From Anaerolineales bacterium UBA5797 (GTDB taxonomy: Bacteria > Chloroflexota > Anaerolineae > Anaerolineales > Villigracilaceae): 37,142 nt of DNA. Made by a program: the position numbers and the translations under genes. Shown in pieces: positions 13,256-21,376 of this stretch. The stretch spans positions 1 to 37,142 of the forward strand of contig DIDP01000029.1 of assembly GCA_002418205.1 (NCBI GenBank), written 5' to 3'. Position 1 is the first letter of the stretch; every line of letters begins with the position of its first letter. The notes beneath the pieces were generated by a model, which was given only the letters and a program-made list of their open reading frames with translations, was not told where the DNA came from and did not search any database.

Positions 13256-14101
13256 ATGACTGAAATTGTAAAACACGAGCCAACCACCATTTACATCAAG
13301 CCCACTGCGGGTCTTGCTGCGCTCAACCTGCGCGACCTGTGGATATACCGCGAGCTGGTCTTCTTCATGGTCTGGCGCGATGTAAAAGTGAAATACAAGC
13401 AAACACTGCTGGGCATGGCCTGGGCGGTCATTCAACCGGTAATGACCATGCTCGTCTTTACCTTCCTGTTCGACCGGGTGGCAAAGCTTCCAACAGAAGG
13501 AGTTCCTTATCCCGTCTTTTCGTTCACCGCTTTGCTGCCATGGGGGCTTTTCATCACCGCCTTGAATCAGGGAGCCCGTTCGCTTGTGGCGCACAACAAC
13601 ATGGTGACCAAGATCTACTTCCCGCGCCTGATCCTGCCGATGTCGGCGGTCTTTGCAGGGCTGGTGGATTTTGCCATCGCGTTCGTCATCCTGGTTGGAT
13701 TGATGTTCTATTACCAGGTGACACCCGCCTGGAATTTGTTGTGGACACTTCCGCTTTTCCTTTTACTCGCCATTGTGACGGCGCTTGGTGTGGCGCTCTG
13801 GCTTTCCGCGATCAATGTCAAATATCGTGATGTGAACCAGGCGCTCCCGTTTCTGACTCAGTTCTGGCTGTTCGCCACACCTGTGGCTTATTCCGCCTCT
13901 GTCATCTCTGAGAAGTGGCAGATCCTGTATTCGCTCAACCCGATGGCAGGTGTGGTGAACGGATTCCGTTGGGCGCTGCTCGGCGTGGGCAACGGACCTG
14001 ATGTCACCTTGTGGGTTTCCACAGCCATTTCAGTTTTAATCTTTATTTCTGGACTCTTCTATTTCAAGAGCACGGAAAAGACATTTGCGGATACGATCTA
14101 A
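13256..14101 (+). CDS. wzm: Polysaccharide ABC exporter, permease subunit
   Basis: 281 aa, ABC-2 type integral membrane subunit. The N-terminal amphipathic part LRDLWIYRELVFFMVWRDVKVKYKQTLLGMAWAVIQPVMTMLVF is the hallmark of Wzm/TagG/RfbA-type permeases. About six membrane helices follow (roughly 60-80, 95-115, 140-165, 170-195, 210-230, 250-272). It pairs with the ATPase encoded next, to move an undecaprenyl- or lipid-linked glycan across the cytoplasmic membrane. ATG 13256 is preferred because it lies just outside repeat A; ATG 13241 would add five repeat-coded residues. Confidence 0.92.
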   Translation: MTEIVKHEPTTIYIKPTAGLAALNLRDLWIYRELVFFMVWRDVKVKYKQTLLGMAWAVIQPVMTMLVFTFLFDRVAKLPTEGVPYPVFSFTALLPWGLFITALNQGARSLVAHNNMVTKIYFPRLILPMSAVFAGLVDFAIAFVILVGLMFYYQVTPAWNLLWTLPLFLLLAIVTALGVALWLSAINVKYRDVNQALPFLTQFWLFATPVAYSASVISEKWQILYSLNPMAGVVNGFRWALLGVGNGPDVTLWVSTAISVLIFISGLFYFKSTEKTFADTI

Positions 14102-14106
14102 CAACA

Positions 14107-14197
14107 TGTCATTACGAAGGAGCGAAGCGACTGAGCAATCTCCTCGTTACAGGCGGGGATTGCTTCGCAACGATCGCTCGCAAGTGCAGGTGTGACA
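14107..14197. repeat. REPIN-like repeat family A, copy 6 (degraded right arm)
   Basis: TGTCATTACGAAGGAGCGAAGCGACTGAGCAATCTCC on the left, GGGGATTGCTTCG...CTCGCAAG...TGTGACA on the right, with several changes. It lies between permease and ATPase genes and overlaps a spurious GTG start at 14192. Confidence 0.7.
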
Positions 14198-14209
14198 TAT
14201 AAAAATACT

Positions 14210-15499
14210 ATGACAACTGCAATTTCAGTTAAAAACCTTGGCAAGCGATATCAGATCGGCGCGGCAGAGACCCGGTTCCGCTACAACATGCTGCGTGATG
14301 TGTTGATGGACACCGTCTATGCGCCCGTACGCCTGGCGAAGGCGATGGTCGGCAAATCCGACCGCCGCGTCAACAAGAATTTTGTCTGGGCGCTGGAGGA
14401 TGTTTCCTTCGACCTTGAAGAAGGCAGAGTTCTTGGCATCGTTGGTCGTAACGGAGCGGGGAAAAGCACACTCCTGAAGATCCTCTCGCGCGTGACCGAA
14501 CCCACCAAAGGGACCGTGACCGTCCGCGGACGTGTCGGCTCCCTCCTTGAAGTGGGAACGGGGTTTCACCCGGAATTGACGGGACGCGAAAACATCTACA
14601 TGAACGGCGCGATCCTCGGCATGAAACGCGCCGAGATCGACAAGAAATTCGATGAAATGGTGGATTTTTCCGAGGTCGGTCAGTTCATCGATACGCCCGT
14701 CAAGCGTTATTCCTCGGGCATGTACCTGCGCCTTGCGTTCGCGGTAGCCGCTCATCTTGAGCCTGAAATTCTTGTCGTGGATGAAGTGCTCGCCGTGGGT
14801 GACGCGGAGTTCCAGCGTAAGTGCCTCGGCAAGATGGGCGATGTCGCCCAGCAGGGACGCACTGTCCTCTTCGTCAGTCACAATATGTCCGCGATCCTTC
14901 GTCTCACAGAGGAAGCCATCGTCCTCAAAAAGGGACATCTGATCAAGCGCGCTCCCACACCCGAGGCCGTCGATTTCTATCTCTCGTCAGGTCAGGCAGA
15001 ATCGGGTCAGCGCGTTTGGGAGGCGGATGAGATCCCGGCAGCGAGTGAACCTTTTAGACCGGTGGCAATTCGAATTAAAGATCGAGGCGGGAACGTCGTC
15101 GATACCATCCGTTCCACCGAGCCCCTCACCGTCGAATGGGAATATCAGATCAACGCGCCCATCACCGGTCTGCGCGCGGGCATGTACCTCAGCACGATGC
15201 GCGGCGAATATGTCTTCACATCGTTCGATACCGATGACGCCAGGCAATACGAACAGTTCGGTGCGCGCCAACCGGGACGGTATATCAGCCGCTGTGAAAT
15301 CCCCGCCGACTTTTTCAACGAAGGTCGTTACTCATTGGGCGTCAACGCCAGTTCGTTTGGCGTGAAGCGTTATTTCATGGACGAGAACGCGCTTTCGTTC
15401 AACGTGGATATCTCCGGCGCGCCCGGCACGCAATGGCCCGAACTTCGTCAGGGACCTGTGCGCCCGCGCTTGATTTGGAAGATAGAAAAAATTGGTTAG
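14210..15499 (+). CDS. wzt: Polysaccharide ABC exporter, ATPase with C-terminal glycan-binding domain
   Basis: 429 aa. ABC ATPase domain with Walker A GRNGAGKST (79-87), signature YSSGM (167-171), Walker B ILVVDE (187-192) and the H-loop FVSHNM. The N-terminal MTTAISVKNLGKRYQIG is the usual opening of this subfamily. Residues about 275-429 form a beta-rich Wzt_C-like domain, which in O-antigen exporters binds the glycan's terminal modification before transport. It is the partner of the upstream permease. The presence of methyltransferases and a sulfotransferase in the same locus fits recognition of a capped non-reducing end. The start is set at 14210; the longer frame from GTG 14192 begins in repeat A. 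Confidence 0.92.
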   Translation: MTTAISVKNLGKRYQIGAAETRFRYNMLRDVLMDTVYAPVRLAKAMVGKSDRRVNKNFVWALEDVSFDLEEGRVLGIVGRNGAGKSTLLKILSRVTEPTKGTVTVRGRVGSLLEVGTGFHPELTGRENIYMNGAILGMKRAEIDKKFDEMVDFSEVGQFIDTPVKRYSSGMYLRLAFAVAAHLEPEILVVDEVLAVGDAEFQRKCLGKMGDVAQQGRTVLFVSHNMSAILRLTEEAIVLKKGHLIKRAPTPEAVDFYLSSGQAESGQRVWEADEIPAASEPFRPVAIRIKDRGGNVVDTIRSTEPLTVEWEYQINAPITGLRAGMYLSTMRGEYVFTSFDTDDARQYEQFGARQPGRYISRCEIPADFFNEGRYSLGVNASSFGVKRYFMDENALSFNVDISGAPGTQWPELRQGPVRPRLIWKIEKIG

Positions 15500-15504
15500 C
15501 TTCG

Positions 15505-15631
15505 CTGGTTGAGTAGCCCGAAGGGCGTATCGAAACCAGCATGCTAGCAAAGCAATCCTAGTTACAAAAATACTCTTGGAAACTGGTGGTTTCGATACGG
15601 GCGAGAAAAACACTCGCCCTACTCAACCACC
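15505..15631. repeat. REPIN-like repeat family B, copy 1
   Basis: Outer arms CTGGTTGAGTAG (15505) and CTACTCAACCACC (to 15631), inner arms GTATCGAAACCAGC and GGTGGTTTCGATAC. Each half is also a hairpin through its own GGTTGAG/CGAAACC and a GC-rich tip. It sits between the Wzt and glycosyltransferase genes. Confidence 0.85.
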
Positions 15632-15641
15632 GATATACATT

Positions 15642-17243
15642 ATGCTCAACAAAAATTCTCTCCGCAACTTCCTTGGCGAACTGCCTCTCGCCGCCGAACT
15701 CGATTACACCCTTCGGCAAAAGAACCGCGCCCGCAAGGATCACTACAATCTTTCGAAATTACAAAAACTGCTGCCGCAGGGCGTTGCGCAGGCAAAGCCT
15801 TTTATCGAAAAGTCAGGCAATGGCAAGAACGTTCTTTTCTTTGCCACACTCCACTACTGGATCGAACAGGCCGCTTACATCTCCCTCGCGCTCGCGGGAC
15901 TGGGTCACAAGGTCACGCTGCTGACCCTTCCCTACTCCGAATGGCACAGGGAAAAGGACAAGCTGACCCAGAAGCAGCGCGGACTCCACACACGCGACGC
16001 GTTGAAGTCGCTCCCTCCTCAGGTTCGGCACGCTTCATTTCTGGACCTTCGAACTGCTTCTGATCTACCCGCCTCCCTCAAAGCGGACATCGAAGAGGTC
16101 TCCCTGTGGGACGCGCAATACACGTTCATGCGCGAAGAAGTGGACATGAACGACAATGGTGACAAAGCGTTATATGATCTTCGCATCAAACGCAACACCT
16201 TCGCCGCCCTCGCCGCCCTCGAATGGATGCAAACCAACAAGCCCGATGTCATTCTCATCCCCAATGGCCTGATCCTCGAAATGGGAATCGTCTTCCGCGT
16301 GGCGCGCTACCTGAACATCCCTGCCGTGACCTTTGAATTCAACGACCAGCGTGAACAGATCTGGCTGGCGCAGAACACATCCATTATGCGGCAGGATACG
16401 GATTATCTTGTTCGTGACCGCTGTTCCCTGCCAATGACCGATGAAATGTACGAACGCCTCGCTGATTTGGAAAATGCCCGTCGTGGTGCACGCGTGTGGG
16501 GCAAATCAAAACGTTTGTGGCAATACGTCTCAGCACAAGGTGCGGACGTCACACGCAAAGCATTGAACCTTGATGAACGTCCCGTTGTCTTGCTTGCCGC
16601 GAATGTACTGGGCGACAGCCTCACATTGGGACGAAACATCTTCGCCGAATCAATGTCCGAATGGATCACGAAGACCGTCCAGTATTTTGCAAATCGAACC
16701 GATGTGCAATTGGTGGTCCGGGTTCATCCCGGCGAAAAGATCGTTCCGCAGGCGAAATCGATGGGAACGGTCGTGCGCGAGGCGCTGCCTGAAATTCCCA
16801 GCCACATCCACGTCATCGGCGCATTGGACAATGTTAACACGTACGATTTGATTGAGATCGCGGATCTCGGTCTGGCATACACAACCACCGTCGGCGTCGA
16901 GACCGCCATGAACGGCATCCCCGTTATTTCCTGCGGACAAACGCACTATCGCGGTCGCGGCTTCACCATTGACCCAAACACCTGGGATGAATATTTCTCC
17001 ACGCTTGAAAAAGTCTTATCCGATTTGCCAGGTCATCGTCTGTCAGAAGATCAGACCGCCAAAGCGTGGAATTACGCTTATCGTTTCTTCTTTGAATATC
17101 CGCGTCCCTTCCCGTGGCGTCTGATGAACTTCTGGGATGATCTTGAAGTGTGGCCGTTGGATAAAGTGCTGAGCGAGGAAGGGATGAGTCAATTCGGCGA
17201 CACGTTTAAGTTCCTTGTTGGGGAACAATTTACCTGGAAATAA
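15642..17243 (+). CDS. Capsule-synthesis-like GT-B glycosyltransferase
   Basis: 533 aa, no membrane segments. The C-terminal half has a GT-B nucleotide-sugar binding pattern: VQLVVRVHPGEK, SHIHVIGALDNVNTYDLIEIADLGLAYTTTVGVETAMNGIPVISCGQTHYRGRGFTID. This matches Kdo-transferase/capsule polysaccharide biosynthesis proteins (KpsC/KpsS/LipB-like) and related CDP-glycerol transferase folds. The HPGE and T-x-G-x-E-x-A elements are typical. The N-terminal half (1-250) would be the acceptor domain. The start at 15642 follows repeat B by 10 bp; the track-length extension upstream is repeat translated. Donor sugar unknown. Confidence 0.75.
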   Translation: MLNKNSLRNFLGELPLAAELDYTLRQKNRARKDHYNLSKLQKLLPQGVAQAKPFIEKSGNGKNVLFFATLHYWIEQAAYISLALAGLGHKVTLLTLPYSEWHREKDKLTQKQRGLHTRDALKSLPPQVRHASFLDLRTASDLPASLKADIEEVSLWDAQYTFMREEVDMNDNGDKALYDLRIKRNTFAALAALEWMQTNKPDVILIPNGLILEMGIVFRVARYLNIPAVTFEFNDQREQIWLAQNTSIMRQDTDYLVRDRCSLPMTDEMYERLADLENARRGARVWGKSKRLWQYVSAQGADVTRKALNLDERPVVLLAANVLGDSLTLGRNIFAESMSEWITKTVQYFANRTDVQLVVRVHPGEKIVPQAKSMGTVVREALPEIPSHIHVIGALDNVNTYDLIEIADLGLAYTTTVGVETAMNGIPVISCGQTHYRGRGFTIDPNTWDEYFSTLEKVLSDLPGHRLSEDQTAKAWNYAYRFFFEYPRPFPWRLMNFWDDLEVWPLDKVLSEEGMSQFGDTFKFLVGEQFTWK

Positions 17244-17248
17244 TTGTG

Positions 17249-17391
17249 CGGTGGTTGAGTAGGGCTGAGCGTTCTTTGCGAAGCCCGTATCGAAACTACC
17301 GGTAGGCTAAGCAATTCTTGTTACAAAAGTATCCTTGAAACCTGTTGGTTTCGAAACAGACGAGACAAGCACTCGTCCTACTCAACCAACG
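17249..17391. repeat. REPIN-like repeat family B, copy 2
   Basis: CGGTGGTTGAGTAGGGC at 17249 and CCTACTCAACCAACG ending 17391, with inner GTATCGAAAC and GTTGGTTTCGAAAC. The central block AAGCAATTCTTGTTACAAAAGTA resembles that of copy 1, showing the two are the same sub-type. Confidence 0.85.
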
Positions 17392-17405
17392 AGGCATAAA
17401 TTTAA

Positions 17406-18230
17406 ATGGCAGAGAACACCAAACAACAAGTACGCGAATTCTATGACCAGATCGGCTGGTCGCAGGTTGGTGACGGGTTATATCAGAACGCCCGCTACGA
17501 AGACCTGCGTCCTGTTTCGCGCGAATACATCCACAAGTGTCACATGCGCGTCAAGCGGCATCTCGCCCCAAACGGCGACATCCTGCTCGACGCGGGTTCG
17601 GGTCCTGTGCAGTGGCCCGAGTACCTGACCTATTCCGAAAATTACAAGTATCGCCTCTGTGCGGATATTTCCATTACGGCATTGAAGGAAGCGCGGACAA
17701 GACTCGGCGATAAAGGTTTGTTCGTCGTTGCGGACATCGCCAACCTGCCGTTCAAGCCGGACGCGTTCGACGGCGTGGTGTCCATGCATACGATCCATCA
17801 CCTGCCGTTGACCGAGCATAAAAAAGCCTACACAGAATTGACCCGCGTGCTCAAGCCCGGCAAAAGCGGCGCGGTCATCAACGGCTGGCATAATCCTTTG
17901 TTGATGAGGATGGCAGAACCCTTTATTGGATTGGGACGTTTACTCTCTGGACGTTCTGCCAAGAAGAAAAAGGATTGGTCTTCTGAAGAGGATCAATCCG
18001 GCACCTTCGTCGAAAAGATGACGCCGCGCTGGCTGAAGAACGAATTGAAGGATGTGGTGAAATTCGAGATCTATCCGTGGCGCAGTTTAAGTCCGCGTTT
18101 CATGCGCTGGTTCGCGCGTCCGCAGTTTGGCGGCAAAACCTTTTTGCGTTTTGTCTTTTGGCTCGAAGAGACCTTTCCACGTTTCTTTGGCGAGAACGGA
18201 CAATATCCGTTGATCGTCATAAAAAAATAG
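17406..18230 (+). CDS. SAM-dependent methyltransferase (class I)
   Basis: 274 aa. SAM-binding motif I is ILLDAGSGPVQWPEY (59-73), then an acidic end of beta 2 (CADIS), motif ADIANLPFKPDAFDGVVSMHTIHHLPL with the usual D-x-V, and LTRVLKPGKSGAVING for the post-motif region. This is the UbiE/Methyltransf_11 pattern. The C-terminal part (200-274) is basic and rich in aromatics, perhaps for membrane or acceptor contact. It is followed after one base by a second methyltransferase, so the two are translated together and probably modify the same glycan or its lipid carrier. Confidence 0.85.
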   Translation: MAENTKQQVREFYDQIGWSQVGDGLYQNARYEDLRPVSREYIHKCHMRVKRHLAPNGDILLDAGSGPVQWPEYLTYSENYKYRLCADISITALKEARTRLGDKGLFVVADIANLPFKPDAFDGVVSMHTIHHLPLTEHKKAYTELTRVLKPGKSGAVINGWHNPLLMRMAEPFIGLGRLLSGRSAKKKKDWSSEEDQSGTFVEKMTPRWLKNELKDVVKFEIYPWRSLSPRFMRWFARPQFGGKTFLRFVFWLEETFPRFFGENGQYPLIVIKK

Positions 18231-18231
18231 C

Positions 18232-19032
18232 ATGTCGAAAATTAACGACCAGAACTACCTCAAGAATGACCAATATAAAGACTCATCCAATCTGGATGCG
18301 CGCGCGGCGATCCACGAACGATTCAGCACGAATGGATACGGCTGGTTCAACTGGCTGTTCGATACTTTGCTGAAACTTCCTGCCGACGCAGAAATTTTGG
18401 AATTGGGATGTGGTCCCGCATATATATGGAAGGAATGTGCGAATCGAGTCCCGTCCACGTGGGATATCACGCTCTCGGATCTTTCCTCAGGGATGATTGA
18501 TTCCGCGTGGAGAAACCTGGTCGTCACCGGACGCAACTACAAGTTTAAAGAGATCGACGCACAGGAAATTCCATTTGAAGATGAATCGTTCGACGCGGTC
18601 ATCGCCAACTTCATGCTATATCATGTGCCTGATCGTCCCAAGGCAATCGGCGAGATCAAACGTGTGTTGAAGCCAGGCGGAAAGTTGATCGCCGCAACGG
18701 CGGGCGATGGCCACATGAAAGAGATGATGGAATATATAAAGCAGGCGCACGTGGATAATATTTGGACGCCGTATAACAATCCTTTTACGCTCGATAATGG
18801 CCTGGAACAACTGCACCCGTTTTTCTCTGATGTGACTGTGCTGCGTTATGAAGACAGCTTGGTTGTAACTGAGGTCGAACCGATCATGGCATATATCCGT
18901 TCGTCCGTACGGGCGGCGGACGTGAATGAGAGTGAATTGACGAAGGTGCAAGAGAGTTTGGAAAAAGAAATCATAGAAAGAGGCAGCATCGTTATTCACA
19001 AAGATGCTGGTTTATTTGAAGCAATAAAATAA
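18232..19032 (+). CDS. SAM-dependent methyltransferase (class I)
   Basis: 266 aa. Motif I ILELGCGPAYIW (55-66), acidic loop LSDLSSGMID, motif II AQEIPFEDESFDAVIANFMLYHVPDR, and RVLKPGGKLIAATAGDGH place it in the Methyltransf_11 family. The N-terminal region NLDARAAIHERFSTNGYGWFNWLFD is common in enzymes of this group in glycan clusters. It starts one base after the previous stop with no separate promoter. Target unknown; its pairing with the upstream gene suggests successive or alternative methylation. Confidence 0.85.
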   Translation: MSKINDQNYLKNDQYKDSSNLDARAAIHERFSTNGYGWFNWLFDTLLKLPADAEILELGCGPAYIWKECANRVPSTWDITLSDLSSGMIDSAWRNLVVTGRNYKFKEIDAQEIPFEDESFDAVIANFMLYHVPDRPKAIGEIKRVLKPGGKLIAATAGDGHMKEMMEYIKQAHVDNIWTPYNNPFTLDNGLEQLHPFFSDVTVLRYEDSLVVTEVEPIMAYIRSSVRAADVNESELTKVQESLEKEIIERGSIVIHKDAGLFEAIK

Positions 19033-19043
19033 CAAATAATCAT

Positions 19044-19154
19044 CGGTGGTTGAGTACGAAGGTATCGAAACCACCAATAAGCAGTAAGAATGTAATTCAG
19101 AGATGTGGTCTCGATATGCCCTTCACGACAACCGTTCAGGGCTACTCGATCACC
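19044..19154. repeat. REPIN-like repeat family B, copy 3
   Basis: CGGTGGTTGAGTACG at 19044 to GCTACTCGATCACC at 19154, with inner GTATCGAAACCACCAATAAGCA and GTGGTCTCGATATGCCC. It has more base changes than other copies, so it is probably older. Confidence 0.8.
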
Positions 19155-19176
19155 ATATGATAATGAGAGGTTTTAT

Positions 19177-20187
19177 ATGGACTGGAAAAATCAAGTCGTA
19201 CTCATCACCGGCGGGACGGGATCGTTCGGCAAAAAGTTCACGCAGACCCTGCTGGCGGAAAAACAACCGAAGAAGATCATCATCTTCAGCCGCGACGAGT
19301 TAAAACAACACGAGATGCAGGTGGGTGGTTTCAACCATCCGTCACTGCGATATTTCATCGGCGACATTCGCGATCGTGAGCGACTCGTGCGTGCCATGCA
19401 CGGCGTGGACATCGTCGTGCATGCCGCGGCGCTGAAGCAGGTGCCCGCCTGCGAATACAATCCGATGGAAGCCATCAAGACCAACATCATGGGCACGGCG
19501 AACGTCGTCGAAGCAGCATTGGACGCGGGTGTCAAGAAGGTGATGACCATCAGCACGGACAAAGCCGTCAGCCCCGCGAATTTATATGGAGCCACCAAAC
19601 TCGCGGCGGAGAAGTTGACCGTCCAAAGCAACGCGTATGCTGCGGGTACAGCGACCAGATATTCGTGCGTCCGATACGGGAACGTCGTCGGCTCGCGCGG
19701 CTCGGTCGTGCCGTTGTTCCTCAAGCAACGCGAGAACGGGACGGTCACCATCACAGACGAACGCATGACGCGTTTCTGGCTGTCGCTGGAGCAGGGTGTC
19801 AAGTTCGTGATCGATTGCATCGAACAAATGGAAGGCGGCGAGGTGTTCGTGCCGAAGATTCCCAGCACCAAGGTTGTTGACCTTGCCAATGCCATTGTGC
19901 CGGATGCAAAGATCAATATCATCGGCATCCGCCCTGGCGAGAAACTGCACGAGGATTTGATCTCGGAGGATGAAGCCCGCCATACGATTGAACTCGACAA
20001 AATGTATGTGATCCAGCCGACCGAGGCGTCGTGGTTTGGTTATTCATGGAAGGACAAGGGTAAACCGCTCCCCGAGGGTTTTACCTACACCAGCGATAAC
20101 AACTCCGAGTGGCTGGATATCGAGGGAATCAAGAAGTTTGTGGAGCCGTTCGAGGAATTGTTCAGGCAGGGAAAATTAGAAGGATAG
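19177..20187 (+). CDS. pseB: UDP-GlcNAc 4,6-dehydratase (inverting), PseB type
   Basis: 336 aa. VVLITGGTGSFGKKFTQTLL (8-27), IIIFSRDELKQHEMQ and STDKAVSPANLYGATKLAAEKL are close to the PseB/FlaA1 pattern. The Asp-Lys pair in STDKA and Tyr/Lys of YGATK are the catalytic set. PseB converts UDP-GlcNAc to UDP-4-keto-6-deoxy-L-AltNAc, the first step of pseudaminic acid synthesis; related enzymes (CapE/FnlA/WbjB) feed UDP-L-FucNAc. GAGAGG at 19165-19170 sets ATG 19177. Downstream genes include an RmlD-like reductase (compare CapF/FnlB) and a NeuB-type synthase, so both product routes remain possible. Confidence 0.88.
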   Translation: MDWKNQVVLITGGTGSFGKKFTQTLLAEKQPKKIIIFSRDELKQHEMQVGGFNHPSLRYFIGDIRDRERLVRAMHGVDIVVHAAALKQVPACEYNPMEAIKTNIMGTANVVEAALDAGVKKVMTISTDKAVSPANLYGATKLAAEKLTVQSNAYAAGTATRYSCVRYGNVVGSRGSVVPLFLKQRENGTVTITDERMTRFWLSLEQGVKFVIDCIEQMEGGEVFVPKIPSTKVVDLANAIVPDAKINIIGIRPGEKLHEDLISEDEARHTIELDKMYVIQPTEASWFGYSWKDKGKPLPEGFTYTSDNNSEWLDIEGIKKFVEPFEELFRQGKLEG

Positions 20188-20198
20188 AGAGTTTAAAG

Positions 20199-20242
20199 TT
20201 TCAGGTTGAAAGTTGCATGTTCTTGGCAAAGACAACCTGAAA
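20199..20242. repeat. Short inverted repeat TTTCAGGTTG/CAACCTGAAA
   Basis: Perfect 10-bp arms at 20199-20208 and 20233-20242, in a stretch of related words (AAAGTTTCAGG, GAAAGTTGCATG, CTGAAACCTGG). It lies between the pseB-type and RmlD-like genes. It could be a REP-type element or an intercistronic hairpin. Confidence 0.6.
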
Positions 20243-20257
20243 CCTGGAACTTGAATC

Positions 20258-21181
20258 ATGAAACTGCTCTTAACAGGTGCAAGCGGACTTCTCGGAATCA
20301 ACCTCGCGTTGGAAACCATGCGCGAGCATGAAGTCATCGGCGTTGACCGCGGCAGGCTCAAGTCTGCTCCGTTTCAGGTCATAAACGCCGACATCCTCAA
20401 GACGGATGAGATCAATTCCATCATCGATAACACCAAACCCGATTGGTTCATCAATTGCGCGGCATTGGCAAACCTTGAAAAATGTGAAGAAGACCCGATA
20501 CAGGCAAAAATACTCAATACAGACCTGCCTGGCGAATTGGCTGTGGCTTGTGCAAAAAGAAATATTCCTTTTATACATCTTTCCACTGATTCAGTATTTG
20601 ATGGCACAAAGGAAGGCATGTATACAGAGGAAGATGAACCAAATCCGCAAGGAGTTTACTCGCGAACCAAACTCGATGGTGAACGTGCGGTACAGCAAGT
20701 CAATCAGCAGGCGATCATTGCCAGAGTCAACTTTTTCGGTTGGTCGTTAGGTGCAAAAAGAAGCCTTCCTGAGTTCTTCGTCAACAACCTGAGCGATGGC
20801 AAACCCGTCAACGGCTTTACGGATGTCATCTTTTGCCCGATGTGGGTCAATCACCTCGCGCAGACGCTCATTGCCATGCTGGAAAAAGATCTGCATGGCT
20901 TGTATCACGTTGTTGGCGCACAGCCGATGAACAAATATCAGTTCGGGCTGGAGGTGGCGAGAAAGTTCGGGCTGGATGAAAGCCTCATTATGCCGCAATC
21001 AGTCGAACAGTCGGGGCTGACCGCAAAACGTTCCCACAATTTATGGCTGTCTGTCCACAAACTATCCACAGATCTGGGACGTCCTCTCCCCGATTTCTCC
21101 ACTGGTTTGGACGGGTTTTATACACAGTTCCAACAGGGTTATCCACAGAAAATCCGCAGTTATCAACATTTTGACGCCTAA
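20258..21181 (+). CDS. RmlD-like sugar-nucleotide reductase (SDR)
   Basis: 307 aa. MKLLLTGASGLLGINLA gives the GxxGxxG NAD(P) site (7-13). The pattern NCAALANLEKCEEDP, the catalytic region HLSTDSVFDG and YSRTK (134-138) follow dTDP-4-dehydrorhamnose reductase. Such enzymes reduce a 4-keto sugar nucleotide. No RmlA, B or C genes are in the window, and the gene sits straight after the PseB-type dehydratase, so its substrate may be that enzyme's 4-keto product. The last 150 bp overlap four of the DnaA-box-like 9-mers described separately. It ends at 21181. Confidence 0.82.
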   Translation: MKLLLTGASGLLGINLALETMREHEVIGVDRGRLKSAPFQVINADILKTDEINSIIDNTKPDWFINCAALANLEKCEEDPIQAKILNTDLPGELAVACAKRNIPFIHLSTDSVFDGTKEGMYTEEDEPNPQGVYSRTKLDGERAVQQVNQQAIIARVNFFGWSLGAKRSLPEFFVNNLSDGKPVNGFTDVIFCPMWVNHLAQTLIAMLEKDLHGLYHVVGAQPMNKYQFGLEVARKFGLDESLIMPQSVEQSGLTAKRSHNLWLSVHKLSTDLGRPLPDFSTGLDGFYTQFQQGYPQKIRSYQHFDA

Positions 21182-21264
21182 ATGTGAGCGTTTATCCACA
21201 AAAAACAGTCTATTTTCCGGCCTTCCTCACAGGCTTACCCACAGAAAAACAAACCTTATCCACA
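21139..21264 (+). other. Phased DnaA-box cluster
   Basis: Nine-mers close to TTATCCACA, all on the plus strand. Perfect boxes lie at 21139-21147, 21192-21200 and 21256-21264. One-mismatch boxes lie at 21160-21168 (TTATCAACA) and 21235-21243 (TTACCCACA). Start-to-start steps are 21, 32, 43 and 21 bp, that is 2, 3, 4 and 2 helical turns. Further near matches are CTATCCACA at 21062, TTTTTCACA at 21268 and ATATCCACA at 21619. Three of the five lie in the gap between two genes. This could be an origin, a DnaA-titration site or a DnaA-regulated promoter. No dnaA or dnaN gene is in the window. Confidence 0.6.
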
Positions 21265-21285
21265 GAATTTTTCACAGGAGGCGCC

Positions 21286-21363
21286 ATGAAAAACTTGCCC
21301 GGTTACAGCTTGAAGCATGAAGAAGCTTTCCAGAATATGCATCTGGGCAGAATTGAGAGATAG
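21286..21363 (+). CDS. Very short ORF with a strong ribosome binding site
   Basis: 25 codons (begins MKNLPGYSLKHEEAF, ends GRIER) after AGGAGG at 21276-21281 four bases from the ATG. This is one of the best RBS in the window, yet the frame stops early and overlaps the next gene's frame. It may be the remaining 5' end of a lost gene or a leader peptide. No family recognised. Confidence 0.35.
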   Translation: MKNLPGYSLKHEEAFQNMHLGRIER

Positions 21364-21376
21364 GTCTGTTCCAACC

